From: Zelopaecilomyces penicillatus
Lineage: Eukaryota; Ascomycota; Sordariomycetes; Hypocreales; Pseudodiploosporaceae
DNA: 64,000 bases
Direction: 5' to 3'
Assembly (NCBI GenBank): GCA_005765155.1
Contig: VCCP01000006.1
Span: 1,004,501 to 1,068,500, forward strand
In this document: positions 1 through 11,700 of the stretch, piece by piece
How positions within the stretch are numbered: the first letter of the stretch is position 1
Layout of the letters: every line of letters begins with the position of its first letter
Position numbers and translations under genes: made by a program
The notes under the pieces: model-generated
Databases searched by the model: none
Seen by the model: only the letters and a program-made list of their open reading frames with translations
What the model was told of the DNA's origin: nothing

Positions 1-3000
1 GCCTGCCTTTCCTCTCTATGTTTTCGCACCATCGACGCTAGGCAGCACAATATCAACAGTGCCCATCGAGACACATGCGACTGGCTGTTTGGGACTACCG
101 AGTTCCAGGAGTGGTGCAATCGCACCGACCTAACAATTCACAATGGAGTGCTCTGGATCAAGGGCAGTCCGGGAGCTGGCAAATCAACGTTAATGAAACA
201 TACCTTACGCTATTGCGAGAAAGCCTTCAAGGACAACCTAATCGTGGCGTATTTCTTTAACGCTGTAGGCGAGATCTTCGAGAAGACGTCTCAAGGCATG
301 CTGCAGTCACTCGTTTATCAGCTCCTTCGCAAAGACGATACGCTGTATGAACATTTTGCTCCTATCTTTCGTGGGAAGCAGAGAATATACAAGGAGAGTG
401 ATTGGGGATGGCGACAGTCACAACTGAAAGATTTTGTGCGCTCAGTAATTGGGCAGTGGGGGTCCAATACTATCCTTCTTCTCATCGATGCGCTGGATGA
501 GTGTGAAAAGGATGACGTTAGAGATGTCTTCGGATTTCTCGAGATGCTGAGTACCGATGCTGTCCAGTCTGGCTTCACACTCAGAATTTGCATTTCTAGT
601 CGTCATTGTCCCCTTGTTAGGATGGAGAAGGTCCTCGAGTTGACTGTGGAGGCAGAAGAAGGACACGAAAGAGATATTGCTATATACATCGAGGAAAATT
701 TGCGAATACGGGACAACGATATCGACGCTATGATCAAACAGAAAGCAGGTGGCATCTTTATGTGGGTTGTTATAGTTGTGTTCCAACTGAACAGAACCTA
801 TGATGAGGGTCGGGTGGAAGCCATACAAGAGGTGCTGGAGGAGGTGCCGGGCAATCTCGAGAATGTATTCGATATCTTCTTCTGGGGAGACGATCAAAAT
901 AAGGCCGAGACTATCCTCATGCTGCAATGGGTCCTGCTCAGTGAGCGGTTGCTAAGGCCTGAAGAGCTCTTCTTTGCTACACTGGCAGGGACGGCTCCTG
1001 AGTACTCAGGGCAATGGGATCGATCAAAGATTACCATGGATACTATACAACACCGCATCACTGTCTCGTCCAAGGGCCTCATCGAGGTGCCCAAAGGAGA
1101 CACAGCATCCGTGAAATTTATTCATTCATCAGTCAGCGACTTCCTTCGTCGAAAAATCAGACTGCAGACTCTGGACCAGACGCTAGAGCCGGACCCTATC
1201 AGCACCAGCCACAGCAAATTGTGGGCTTGCTGCTGGTCCTGTATTGAGCAGCTGGACACCACATTGAAGAGCGAGCAACACATGAGAGAGCTGAATAGCA
1301 CGTATCCCTTTCTGCAGTATGCTGCAAATCACATATTGGACCATGCGGAGAAGGCATTGTCAGGGGACGCAATAGGAAACTTGTTTGAGAGGAAAGCACT
1401 ACTGAATTCTCAACCCCCACCTTGTCGGCGAGAGGCTATTAGGAACTGGCTGCGAAAGCAAGACGATTGGTTCCGATGGTGGAAATTATTCATTACGACT
1501 ACCGAGACGTCTAATAGGCATTCATACTTGGAGGATAATGTGGGTGGAGAGCTCCTTTATATACTATCACTTCGTGGCAATCAACATCTGGTCAAGGATG
1601 TCCTCGAGATAGGCGCCGACGTGAATACACAAGGCGGCAAGTTCGGCAATGCACTGCAAGCCGCTGCCTATCAAGGATACGAAGAGATCGTGAGATTACT
1701 TATCGAGAACGATGCCAATGTTAACGCACAGGGTGGCGAGTATAGCAATGCACTGCAGGCTGCCTCCTATAGCGGAAATAAGGAGATTGTAAGATTGCTT
1801 CTCAATAAGGGCACCAACATCGATGCACAAGGCGGCAAGTTCGGCAATGCACTACAAGCCGCTGCCTATAGAGGAAATAAGGAGATTGTAAAATTGCTTC
1901 TCGATAAGGGCACCAACACCGATGCACAGGGCGGCAAGTTCGGCAATGCACTACAAGCCGCTGCCTATCAAGGATACGAAGAGATCATGAAATTGCTTCT
2001 CGATAAGGGCACTGATACTAATGCACAGGGCGGCAAGTTCGGTAATGCACTACAAGCCGCTGCCTATCAAGGATACGAAGAGATTGTGAGATTGCTTCTC
2101 GATAAGGGCACTGATACTAATGCACAGGGCGGCAAGTTCGGTAATGCACTACAAGCCGCTGCCTATCAAGGATACGAAGAGATTGTGAGATTACTTATTG
2201 AGAATAATGCCGATGTTAATGCACAAGGTGGCGAGTATAGCAATGCACTGCAGGCTGCCTATTATGGAGGAAATAAGGAGATTATGAAATTGCTTCTCGA
2301 TAAGGGTGCTAATATCAACGCACATACTGCCGAAAACAGCAACACGCTTCGTGCAGCATTTCTTGAGTGGAAAATTTACTACCAATCGGGTGAGATTATA
2401 CTCCGTTCAAAGACCTTTCCTTCGTTCAGTACAGACCAATCATTCTTAAGCGACTCATCGACAACGCCTTCGTACGAAGCGCCGCTTTCTACTGTAGCTC
2501 ATAGCGAGCATCGATCCGCATATGACTCAACCGTTTTGAGATCATCGTTGAGTACTCCAAGGGCCGTCAATTCCCAGATTTTCAATGATAATATTAGAGA
2601 GGAATCAAACAACGCTCTAAAGCATACTCAGATGCTTCTGAAGCAAGATGATGACAACTTATCCTTACAATCGGCTGATACTATGGAGATGAACCCGGAA
2701 GAAGAACTACAAGTAACCCTGAGATTTACAGAGTCTCTATATGGACGACTACAATCAGACTTCTTTCCGATTCGCTTAAACGATTATTTCGGAACAGCAA
2801 TCGAGAGAAAGCTCAAGAGGTTCTCTAAAACTATCAAGAGGGACATCCCAAAAACTTTTGAATCCAAGCCGAAGAGAAAGGCCATAAAAACAATATATCG
2901 CCTTAGGCATAAAATCATTGCTCAGCTCGAGGCAATCATAACTGGGAAGAACGGGTCTGAGCTTACTTTGGACAAACATCCTACCAGAATTGGACGCGTA

Positions 3001-5626
3001 GAGGGCATCCCAGAAGACAGATCCAATGAAAAGGTCATAGCTTTCTTAAACCGAAAATTTAATCAAGAATACGATCCAAATCAAATTAACGATTTTCAAG
3101 TGGGCGCTTATACGAACCAAGCTTCAAACGACTCGAGATCGAGTACGAACTCCTCACTGAACAATATAAGGCCAGACTATTTCATTATTCATGACTACGT
3201 CACCACTCATGTAGCCTTTCACGAGCTAGTGTATCAAGTCGACCTTCTCATCAGACACTGTCGCACTGACATCTTGGGGGATATCCGACGCAGCATGATA
3301 GAGAGCATACTATCGACGGACAACTTGACAGATTCCCCTCCGGGATTGTATGCTAATTTTGACGTGGATTGGGACCTACAAAGAATCCTCCGAACGAGAC
3401 ATGAGCTTGGTCTGGCGAAAGATTTGCGAGGCATTTTAACAATCACAGGGAACAGCCAGGATACTCAGCTGGAAACTGTAGCCCGATATTTCGCCCAGAC
3501 ATGGCCGTCACACAATGACATCCTTCTTTTCGCACTCCAAGGGGCGGCCTCAGGCACTTATGGTAAGGCTATCATTCAGAAATTATGACTTTTTTTGATC
3601 CCAAGTCACTGAAGTGTGGTTGACTGAAATATTTTGAATAGGGCCACCCCCTGGAACTCATGACTCAATCACAAATATTTCTCTCGAGAACGGACATGTA
3701 TTGGTTTCTATAAAGGGCTCGAGTGACTTTCTCGTTAGTGTGGCCCAACAGCTTGCCTGGCTGGGTGCAGCCTGTCGGTCCTCGCCACAACTCCCAACTC
3801 AGTCTGAAAACGCACCAGTCTATTGCAGCACCATATGGACCAGAGACAAATCATCAGTGAACACATTCTGCATCTCCTACAGCATAGTCCCATTTGATGA
3901 AGACGAACCTTTGCCCGCTTGGCATTCTGTGGTCGGAGACGGTTCCATAGTTACAGGCTTCAGCATCTTGGGGCATGGGGATGATGAAAACGGGCTCATG
4001 GTGCCTCAATATCTTCTTCAAGCTGATGGTCAACACAGAGAGACAAATTCCAGTTGGGAAGATGCTTCGAGAGAGCTCGCCCAGGTTACCCTATCGAACA
4101 GGCCTTCTTGTGACCGTTTTGAGGGGCTGCTCGAAAGCTCTGATCGTCCGCGGACATTGGCATCATTGGAAAAGGCACTAAGGAGACGCTTCGACACACT
4201 GGCTCTCAAACTAGAATTATCGCTCTTAGAACCGTCGCTAAGGGAGGTGATAGAGTTCACTCCAAAATGCTCAATTCAAATATCATCTGTGAATGACACA
4301 TCATTGATGAACAAGGCCAAGGCATACATCGAAGACAACACCGCATTGGAGTGGGATTGGTGGCCACTGATACCCAGAGTGCCTGACTTGCCTTCTGGTA
4401 GATTGCGTCTCCAGTGGAAAGTGAGTAATCCCTTGGCCGTAAACCAAACAAATTCTTTCAATATTCTTACTATCTTCAGTTCTGCGGACAAAATCTCTAT
4501 AAAGAGATATCGCCGGAAGAAGCCGACTCGATACGGCAGATCTTGGAGTTACTTGATCACCACCCATCGACATGTGTCTGCTGTGAGACAGATGCACATC
4601 TGATGGATTGGACCACCATTTTTCATCGGATATGCCGGTCAATTACAGACACACTTAAATGGGAAGTCTTGACCTCTCTACTGACTGGGGAAAATTCGTC
4701 AGTAGCCCAGCAGCGATATACTCCTCAATCGGCAGTGACTGTCAATGCGATTTCGGCCCCTACACAACTTTCGGCTCGGATAGGGTCCCAGATATTTTCC
4801 GGAAGCAACAGTGGTAGTCCCATGCAAGTGAATGGCGGTAGTTCAAGTATTATCTCCACTGCATCGCAAGGGGATCCTATGTTCGTAGTCTTCGGTATCA
4901 AAAACCTGCACGAGTTCGATGAGATTGAGAACATTGAAACGCCAAGAAAGCTCAACGACCCGACATTTTTTAAGGAGTTGAAAATGAGATTCAACAAGCA
5001 CCGTTGGTTTTTCCAACGGTGGTGTTCTCCCTTCCGCTTTCGGTATTGCAATTTTGTTGAAGTTAGTATCATAATTAACCATTCAGCGCAGTTTCTAAAA
5101 CTAACAATCCTAGTTCGTAACAATCAACGTTGGCCAAGTCTACAGCCACAGAGAAGCTCTGCCAGACGACCATGACTACACTAGTGATTATGACTACGGT
5201 CCGAGGCCTCCAGAGGCCAAAAATCCACTCATTAACCGAAAGCTCTTCTCTATCTGTCTCAAGGCATGCGACATTGATTGCTCTTGGTCTTTGCTACCGT
5301 CGTTTCTACACAAGTGCCATACTCTCTCGCACAGCCCGCACACACCTCATATATGGATGCGTATCCCGAGGAAAAGGGGCGCATTCAGCGCAAGCTTGAA
5401 TCCACGGGAAAATGTTGCGTTTGGAATTGAGGCGGATTACGGGCTGTCTATTACAATTCTCACCATTTATCTTATCTTGCCCATATTTTCGGCTTTTATC
5501 TTCTGGATTTATTGGCTAAAGAATCATCCAGACGATTTGCAGAATGCTTCTGTCCCAATGTTTACAGTTTTAGGCCTTATGGGGACGTTTTGGGGGTTTT
5601 ATATGCTGGGAAACAATGTCTCTTAA
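1..5626 (+). CDS. NACHT-ankyrin STAND (NLR-like) protein with C-terminal two-TM module, 5' truncated by window
   Basis: The reading frame is open from base 1, so the start lies upstream. Model: 1-3562, 3642-4420, 4480-5061, 5114-5626 (about 1811 residues in the window). The part before the P-loop has the usual pre-NACHT pattern (SLCF...AH..TC.WLF). Walker A is GSPGAGKS near 163-186 and Walker B is LLLIDALDECE near 475-507. FIHSSVSDFLR near 1118 marks the end of the NACHT/winged-helix part. About seven full ankyrin units follow at 1633-2325. The rest resembles an uncharacterised fungal family: a QLAWLGAA motif near 3750, a FCGQNLY motif at 4480, and two hydrophobic helices near 5440-5510 and 5555-5610. 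Family knowledge: NACHT-ankyrin proteins are fungal innate-immunity or heterokaryon-incompatibility sensors. The ligand is unknown and membrane anchoring is inferred. The three introns have canonical ends and keep frame. A split into two genes near 3563 is possible but less likely. Confidence 0.85.
1633..2325 (+). repeat. Seven tandem 99-bp ankyrin-coding units, nearly identical
   Basis: Each unit encodes 33 residues, beginning GKFGNALQAAAY or GEYSNALQAA and ending with an AQG-like turn. The units starting near 1930, 2029 and 2128 are almost identical in nucleotide sequence, including synonymous sites. Units 2 and 7 share the alternative GEYSNALQAA start. This points to recent duplication or gene conversion rather than old divergence. 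Confidence 0.9.
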
Positions 5627-6255
5627 GTCTCTCTTTTACATATGCTCAGGATAATATATTATGTAGCGGCAAATGGATATGAAGGACCAACAAATAGGGA
5701 AGCTCGAAACTCCCAGGAGGAGATTGTGTTGTCTCAATCAGTGCGATAGGAAATAGTTCGCGCGAGCGGCCTCTTATATCACCCTTATCTGTGTGTAAGC
5801 TGGGGCTACTATGATCGCCTTATGTTCATTGCTTTTTAAACCTTCTCGAAGGAGAATTTGCAAAATTTGCAGATTATTCTGATCAGTAATAGCATATTAT
5901 TCTATCTCGGATTTTTTTTACTTCGCCCGAGGAAATTGTGCTCCAGTAACCGTTTCCTCAAATTGAACCAACTATAGCTTGGCTGGGGGAGCTGGGCAGG
6001 TGGGTTTATTAATACCCTGCCGACATGCCTAGTATTAAATAGATAACGGATTAGGTTAAAGGAAAAGGTTAAATAGACATATAGCATGGAGTGAATTGAT
6101 CGCTTAATGCAACAGCGACTAAATTAGGACCAGCCATGAATGAGAGTGTGTGCGAGTTAGATCTTCCCTAGTCCTTTTTAAGTTAAGGGATCATCGTCAC
6201 TATCTAGCATTGCTAGCCCTCGGACCTAACTTCTACCGAGCTTACAGCAGGGCAT

Positions 6256-6312
6256 AAGTAATTCCGAGCCAGTGCTCACCAAACACCACAGTACAGTAGC
6301 TCGGAATTACTT
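6256..6312. repeat. 14-bp perfect inverted repeat, 29-nt loop
   Basis: AAGTAATTCCGAGC at 6256-6269 is the exact reverse complement of 6299-6312. Weaker complementarity (GGCAT/ATGCC and ACAGC/GCTGT) continues outside the arms. It may be the remnant of a small inverted-repeat element. Confidence 0.75.
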
Positions 6313-6681
6313 GTGAGGGGCTGTATGCCTTCTTAACTGAGGTGCAATCACCAGGCCATGCATTTGAAATGATACGTCCATATTATGTAACAGGTTGAGC
6401 GTAGCGCCTTGCTTAGTGTGACGTTTGGCGAATTCCCAGGGGATAAACATATCGAAAAGGGTTTATATTGGCAGATGTGTCAGGGTGTTCTGAGCATTAT
6501 GGTCTGCCACGTTGGTGATGGATATAGAGTATCGTAAATAGAGATCAAGTATCAGTGTAGTGAGCGGTAGCGAACTGTACGATGAAGTTGAAAGTGTGAA
6601 TTGTGGTTGACAACTGTCTAAGCTAGTTCTAAGGAGCGGAAATTGAGGGTGTATAATCAGCATGTTATTTTAGTGTTCGAC

Positions 6682-6771
6682 GAGTTCCCTGGCGATCCTG
6701 GTGAACTCGTACATGAGGTAACCACAGAGTTCACTTGCGAACCTCGTGAACTCTTACATTGGCCCCTGTAA
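6682..6771. repeat. Duplicated ~45-bp palindromic unit
   Basis: Two adjacent diverged copies (6682-6726 and 6727-6771) share the pattern GAGTTC..(T)..CGA.CCT.GTGAACTC.TACAT. Each copy is itself palindromic: CGAGTTC/GAACTCG at 6681-6687 and 6703-6709, and GAGTTCAC/GTGAACTC at 6727-6734 and 6746-6753. Confidence 0.65.
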
Positions 6772-7084
6772 GTCCTGTTGCCTACAACCAGACTTGACAT
6801 GGTACGTACATAGTCCAGGTCACAGGACCCGGCCCATTCCTACGACCAAGTCGTTGGGTCATGACACTTAGCCCACTGTAAGCTTCACTATCCCGCGATC
6901 AAGTGTGATATGTGAGGAGATATTGTTACTTCCCCCAAATCCAGCTTCACTTATAAGTACCTAATATCAAACCTACCACATTTTCGGATAGTGTAGCAAC
7001 AAGTGGATCAAGGGGGTATCAGTTCAACACCGCTGAAAGTGTGTAGAGGGAGGGAGAGGTTAGCTGTAAGTATGGCACGATCGC

Positions 7085-7325
7085 TGCATTGCCCGGTGTC
7101 GGATTCATCACGAGTAAACGGTGCTAAAATAAAGCAAACTATGATCATGTGATATAAGGGCAAGATTTAAGTTGTACCTTCGGTGCATTGTCCTTTGATA
7201 ACGGAATCCTGAGACGCTGAAAATGGATGTCTGAAGTGCTAAGAATTAATGACATGGCACTGAGAATGAGAGATTGATGGGATCCCGAATTCTCCGCTAC
7301 CTATGGTCGTATGTGGTGGTTGAGA
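7085..7325 (+). repeat. Diverged dispersed repeat, left copy
   Basis: It shares ordered blocks with 13145-13300: GCATTGCCCG, GAGTAAAC, AAATAAAGCA, and GCTACCTATrGTCGTATrTG followed by a TTTTCAA block. The orientation is the same and spacing differs because of indels. Several differences are G/A transitions, as expected for old repeat-induced or deamination decay. The element type is not recognised. Confidence 0.5.
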
Positions 7326-8500
7326 TTTTCAATCACTTCATAAGCCCGTGAATTTAAGCTCACAGGAGCAGAACGAATAGTACAAAAGAAACAAAAAACA
7401 TCCAACAGCCGGTGTTCGCTGGTCGTCACTGACCCAACCACGAATCTACTGGTTGATGGTTTATCTATGCTCCATCGAATAGTCTGCCGGATCTTATGCC
7501 AGTGCCTTGGCAGTAGACTCTCTTCCAAAGGTAGAGGGCGTTTCTTTGGACATGGCGCCAAAACGCTGGAGAGTGTAGCTGAGCGTGGATACTGTACACA
7601 ACTCGCCCGTGGAATGTTACCCGGTAGGGGGGATGCGTAAGTGATGAAGTTCACATGTTCTATGAGGTGCGATGAGCGTCCCAAAAGGTGCTACTATAGT
7701 AGCGAGCCATGTCAACAACGGTACTCCGTGCTTTCTGTCACTCATAATCCATGCCACCACCACCCTTTTGTCTGATACTTCTTGCGCTCTGGCTTTGGGC
7801 CGTGCTTCAGCGACGGTTCTCCTGCACTAGAGGCCAAGTTTTGCATAAATGCGCCTAGCTGTGTGCCCTTGATCGGGTGGAGGAAAAGTTTCATGAGGGG
7901 GAGGCGCTCCTCGCTCGGCGGGCCCTCCGCATCCACCCACAAGGAAGGGCTTTTGCTTGTTGCTGCATCGAACTGGCGTCTTCCAATGGGCCATCCTTTC
8001 TGGATACTGTAGGGGGAGCAAATAACTTCGCCTTCCGGACGATAGGATTCATAAAAGGAATTGTAATTCTATGTAGTATCTGTATATCATTTCGCACTAC
8101 CACTATCGCACAACTCCAACTTTCTCAAGAGAATAAATAACATCTGAATGAAGAGAGTATACTGACTGGGAGAGGATAGCTGCTAGAGCCCCTTGGAGTG
8201 TAAGGTAAGAAGACAACCTTATGCAAAGCTTCCACAATGCTGAAGAGTGATCGGATAAACAGGTTTGCAGCCGCTACCTCACGTACTATGCATATCGTCA
8301 TTATTTTCACTTGTGTCCTCTGCATCCAGCCTTACAGGAATGTTGCTCAACAGGAAGATGCAGTGGAATGGATGGTCAATGTCCTTCCTTTGCAGTAATA
8401 TGATGAACATGGCCGTTGGTTATCTATTCGCTGAAGAAACTGAATCACAAGGGAATAGTTAATTAGCTTGTCTTGACACAAGTTATCAGCCGTGGTCGAA

Positions 8501-8528
8501 AACACAGGTCTAGAAACACAGGTCTAGA
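8501..8528. repeat. Perfect 14-bp tandem duplication
   Basis: AACACAGGTCTAGA occurs twice in a row, immediately upstream (in window coordinates) of the decayed STAND-kinase gene. Confidence 0.8.
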
Positions 8529-8765
8529 ATATCGACAGACTGTCTCCCTACACGACGAAACTTCGTGGTAGAAGCCGTCAAGGCATGCTAATTACATCAA
8601 AATAAGAGACACTTACTACTATTATAGGGTTCTGTGTAGCCCCTATCCCGACACCTATCCGCCCGCATACCCACACAAATATGACATCCAGCCCAAGCGA
8701 TGTCCTTACGAGCGCACGCTGTAACCCGGAGCACTAATGAGACTTTCTATTGGCTGACGACAGAT

Positions 8766-11700
8766 CTACAGAGGCCGAGGGCTATCTGAGCGAATAGCAT
8801 CTTCCAATATCGTACCAATCGTAGTGAGCATCCACGGATGATCAAGACACTGCCGCACCGAGAAACGTTCCTTAGGGTCGACGACAATCATAGAGTCAAT
8901 GAGTTCTAGAGCTGGATCCCCAACGCTGTCCCAGTACGGTAATGGATAGTCGAATCTACCGGCCTTGATCTGCTGCTTGAGGATGTATGGGGATTCTTTG
9001 CTGTACAATTCGTCTGAGAATGGAGGAAACCCACACAAGCAGATGTACAAGATGACGCCGCAAGACCAAATGTCAACTGCATGGTCGTATGCTCTGACTT
9101 TTACGCATTGCAGAATCTCTGGTGCCACGTCTGGTATAGTTAAAAGGTCAGTTTTACTATCGGTCTTGCTATTTGGAAAAGGAAACGTACAGGAAGGTGT
9201 GCCGCATAGCGTGGTGGTAAAGGCCAGCTGGTCCCCTTGAGTGCCGATTCTTTTGGTCAGCCCAAAGTCAGCGATCTTGATGTTTAATTCCTTGTCGACG
9301 AGCAAGATATTTTCAGGCTTTAGATCCCATGGACCCATCCATTGTTATGCTACGTCTGCGTTAGCATCTTGACTGTGTTTTTTTTCTTTCGCCTAGGCTT
9401 TCAGCAAACTGACCATGTATTCGACGGCAGCAAAAACTTGCGAGAACAACCGCCGAGATTCTTCTTCCGTCAATTTTCTCTTCATTACGATGTAGTTAAA
9501 TAATTCTCCCTCTTGGGCAAGCTCCAGAACTATATACACACAGCGGTCCTCATGCTCCGCGTATGTATCAATCGCACGCAGTATATTGGGATGTCTTGCC
9601 TCCATCAGAAATCTTATCTCGTCACGAATGGACTCATATTAACCCTTTTATCATTCGTGATTTTTTTGACGGCGTATACAACTCCTGTTACTTTGTTCGA
9701 GCAAAGATTCACCTTTGCAAAGTATCCTTGACCAATTCTTTCTCTCAGATCGTATAGTTTGGAGAAACCGACATTGTGATTCGAGACTTCTAAAACCTCT
9801 AGGAAGAGTTCTTTACTGTCACTCCGTGTTGGTGGCCAGGCTGGGAGAGATACATCTTGAGGTAATGTCTGGGTGACAGAATCTCGTGCTACCTCCACCA
9901 CCTCAGCAGGTTCAGATGCCTCCTCCCTTGGTGATAAGCCACGGATTATCCTAGAGCTCTGTCGCTGCAGAGGAATTCCGGCAACCGCGTCATAGTTGGC
10001 AGTGAGCTGCCGCACGAGCTGATGAAGCCCCTTTCGTGTTGCCACCAGGGTGGCACGACGACCAGCAGCCCCACGAGGTAGCGCGGCTCCCTAGTTGAAC
10101 AGATACATTGCTATGTTTTCATGGCCGCTTCGAGTTGCAGTGCTGAGCGCCGAGTCTCCCCATTTCGTCACATCGTGAATTTTGGCGCCACGGGAAACAA
10201 GTAGCTCTACAGCATTGGGATTGCCGCTTGAAACGGCGCACATGAGCGGCGTTATGTCGTTGGAGTCTTTCAACGCAACATCGGCACCATGGCGAAGGAG
10301 CAGAATGAGGGATTCGGTTCTGCCGTTCTTGGCCGCCTTAAATAGCGCTGTTTCGTCCATATGATCTCTGAGATCTGCGGTGGCGCCTTGTTGCAAGAGA
10401 ACTGCGACATTGTCCTCATATCCGAGAATTGCAGCTTTCATGAGGGCAGTCTCACTATCGCTTCCTTTACCGTCAAGCTCATGGCCATAATCTATAAGCT
10501 CTTCGAGTATATTGGGAAGGTTGAACGAAGCAGCAAGAGCCAGGATAGGGACATTTCTCGAAAAGCTTTGGCTCCAATATGCATAGTATTCATTCTTGAC
10601 GCTGCGGGCTTGGTTTACCACCTCCACGGCTGTAGGGTTCGAAGCAAATTTTTGTACCAAGGAGAGGACATGTTTCGGCTTAAGAGCATCTGCTTCAGAA
10701 CCCCAGTGCTTAGCAGCGTAGTCTAGAAATGGGTAGTCATGCAAACGCCTGACCATGGCATAGTCAGTTGTACAAATACCCTGGGAGATATTTGGTAGAA
10801 CCACGTAGCTCAGACAAGCTATGGTCAGACTGAGTCGTGATGCTAACTAAGAGTTGAGGAGCATAAAATCTCTCAAAATACCGCTGTGCTGTGTAATGGA
10901 CGATGTGAACAGTCTGCCGCTCACTGTCAATGGAGACAAGGCCGCCGCATGCACCTGTAAGCGATTCGCTATCGGGAAGATCCTCTCCCTCGAGTTCCGT
11001 ATCCTCAGTTAGATGTTGTATTGCGTATATGTATATGTGTTGTAGCTCAGTAACGGTGAGAGCCCGCCTGGCACACAATACCCAAAAGAGCACCGATTCT
11101 GCCAATTCGACGACTTCGGGAGCTTGGCTGCGCACTCTTTCAAGAGCCGTCGAATAAGTGGCATCTAGAGTTGCTGGAAGAGTTTGCAGCGATGATCGAA
11201 CTTGCCGTCGATTGATCTTCTGAAGAAGCGACTCGATATGTAGTTTTGCTAGAAGAAACCTTTTTTTATTTGTCAGCAGACTATGATGTCGGAAACACGG
11301 GGGGGGGGGGGGGCAAGCAGTTGAAGGGGGGCATTTCTCACATTCCTTGAGATTCCCGGACAATGGCTTAGATGATGTCGTCCTTTAGCGTTGGGTCTGC
11401 TTTGATATGCCGCTGAAGCCGATGCTGCTGAACCTGAGCCTCAAGAAACATTTTCACGTCCTCTTCACGAGCAGATATTGGGATTGTATGCCATTCTCTA
11501 AAGAAAGCGGTTTGCAGGGACGTGGCAGGACGTGAGATGCAAAGTAAATTCACTTGACTTCCCAGAGAGCATACAGATGAGACAAAGTCAAGACCGTCCT
11601 CTTCACGATCCGGGCTTTCATCCAATGCATCAATCACAACATGTACAAGTTGAAACTTTGAGACGAGAAGACTAAGATTACTCTTGACTTCGACAAGCGT

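Larger units (their letters stand above)
5627..8765. other. Gene-free interval between the two STAND loci
   Basis: I see no convincing coding sequence; the reading frames are short and of non-coding composition. The interval holds an inverted repeat at 6256-6312, a duplicated palindromic unit at 6682-6771, a diverged dispersed repeat near 7085-7325, and a perfect 14-bp tandem duplication at 8501-8528. The reverse-strand frame at 7301-7684 (127 codons) has no recognisable motif and overlaps the dispersed repeat. Confidence 0.6.

Noticed and set aside
7301..7684. 127-codon reverse-strand open frame
   Set aside because: It overlaps a diverged dispersed repeat and shows no family features.
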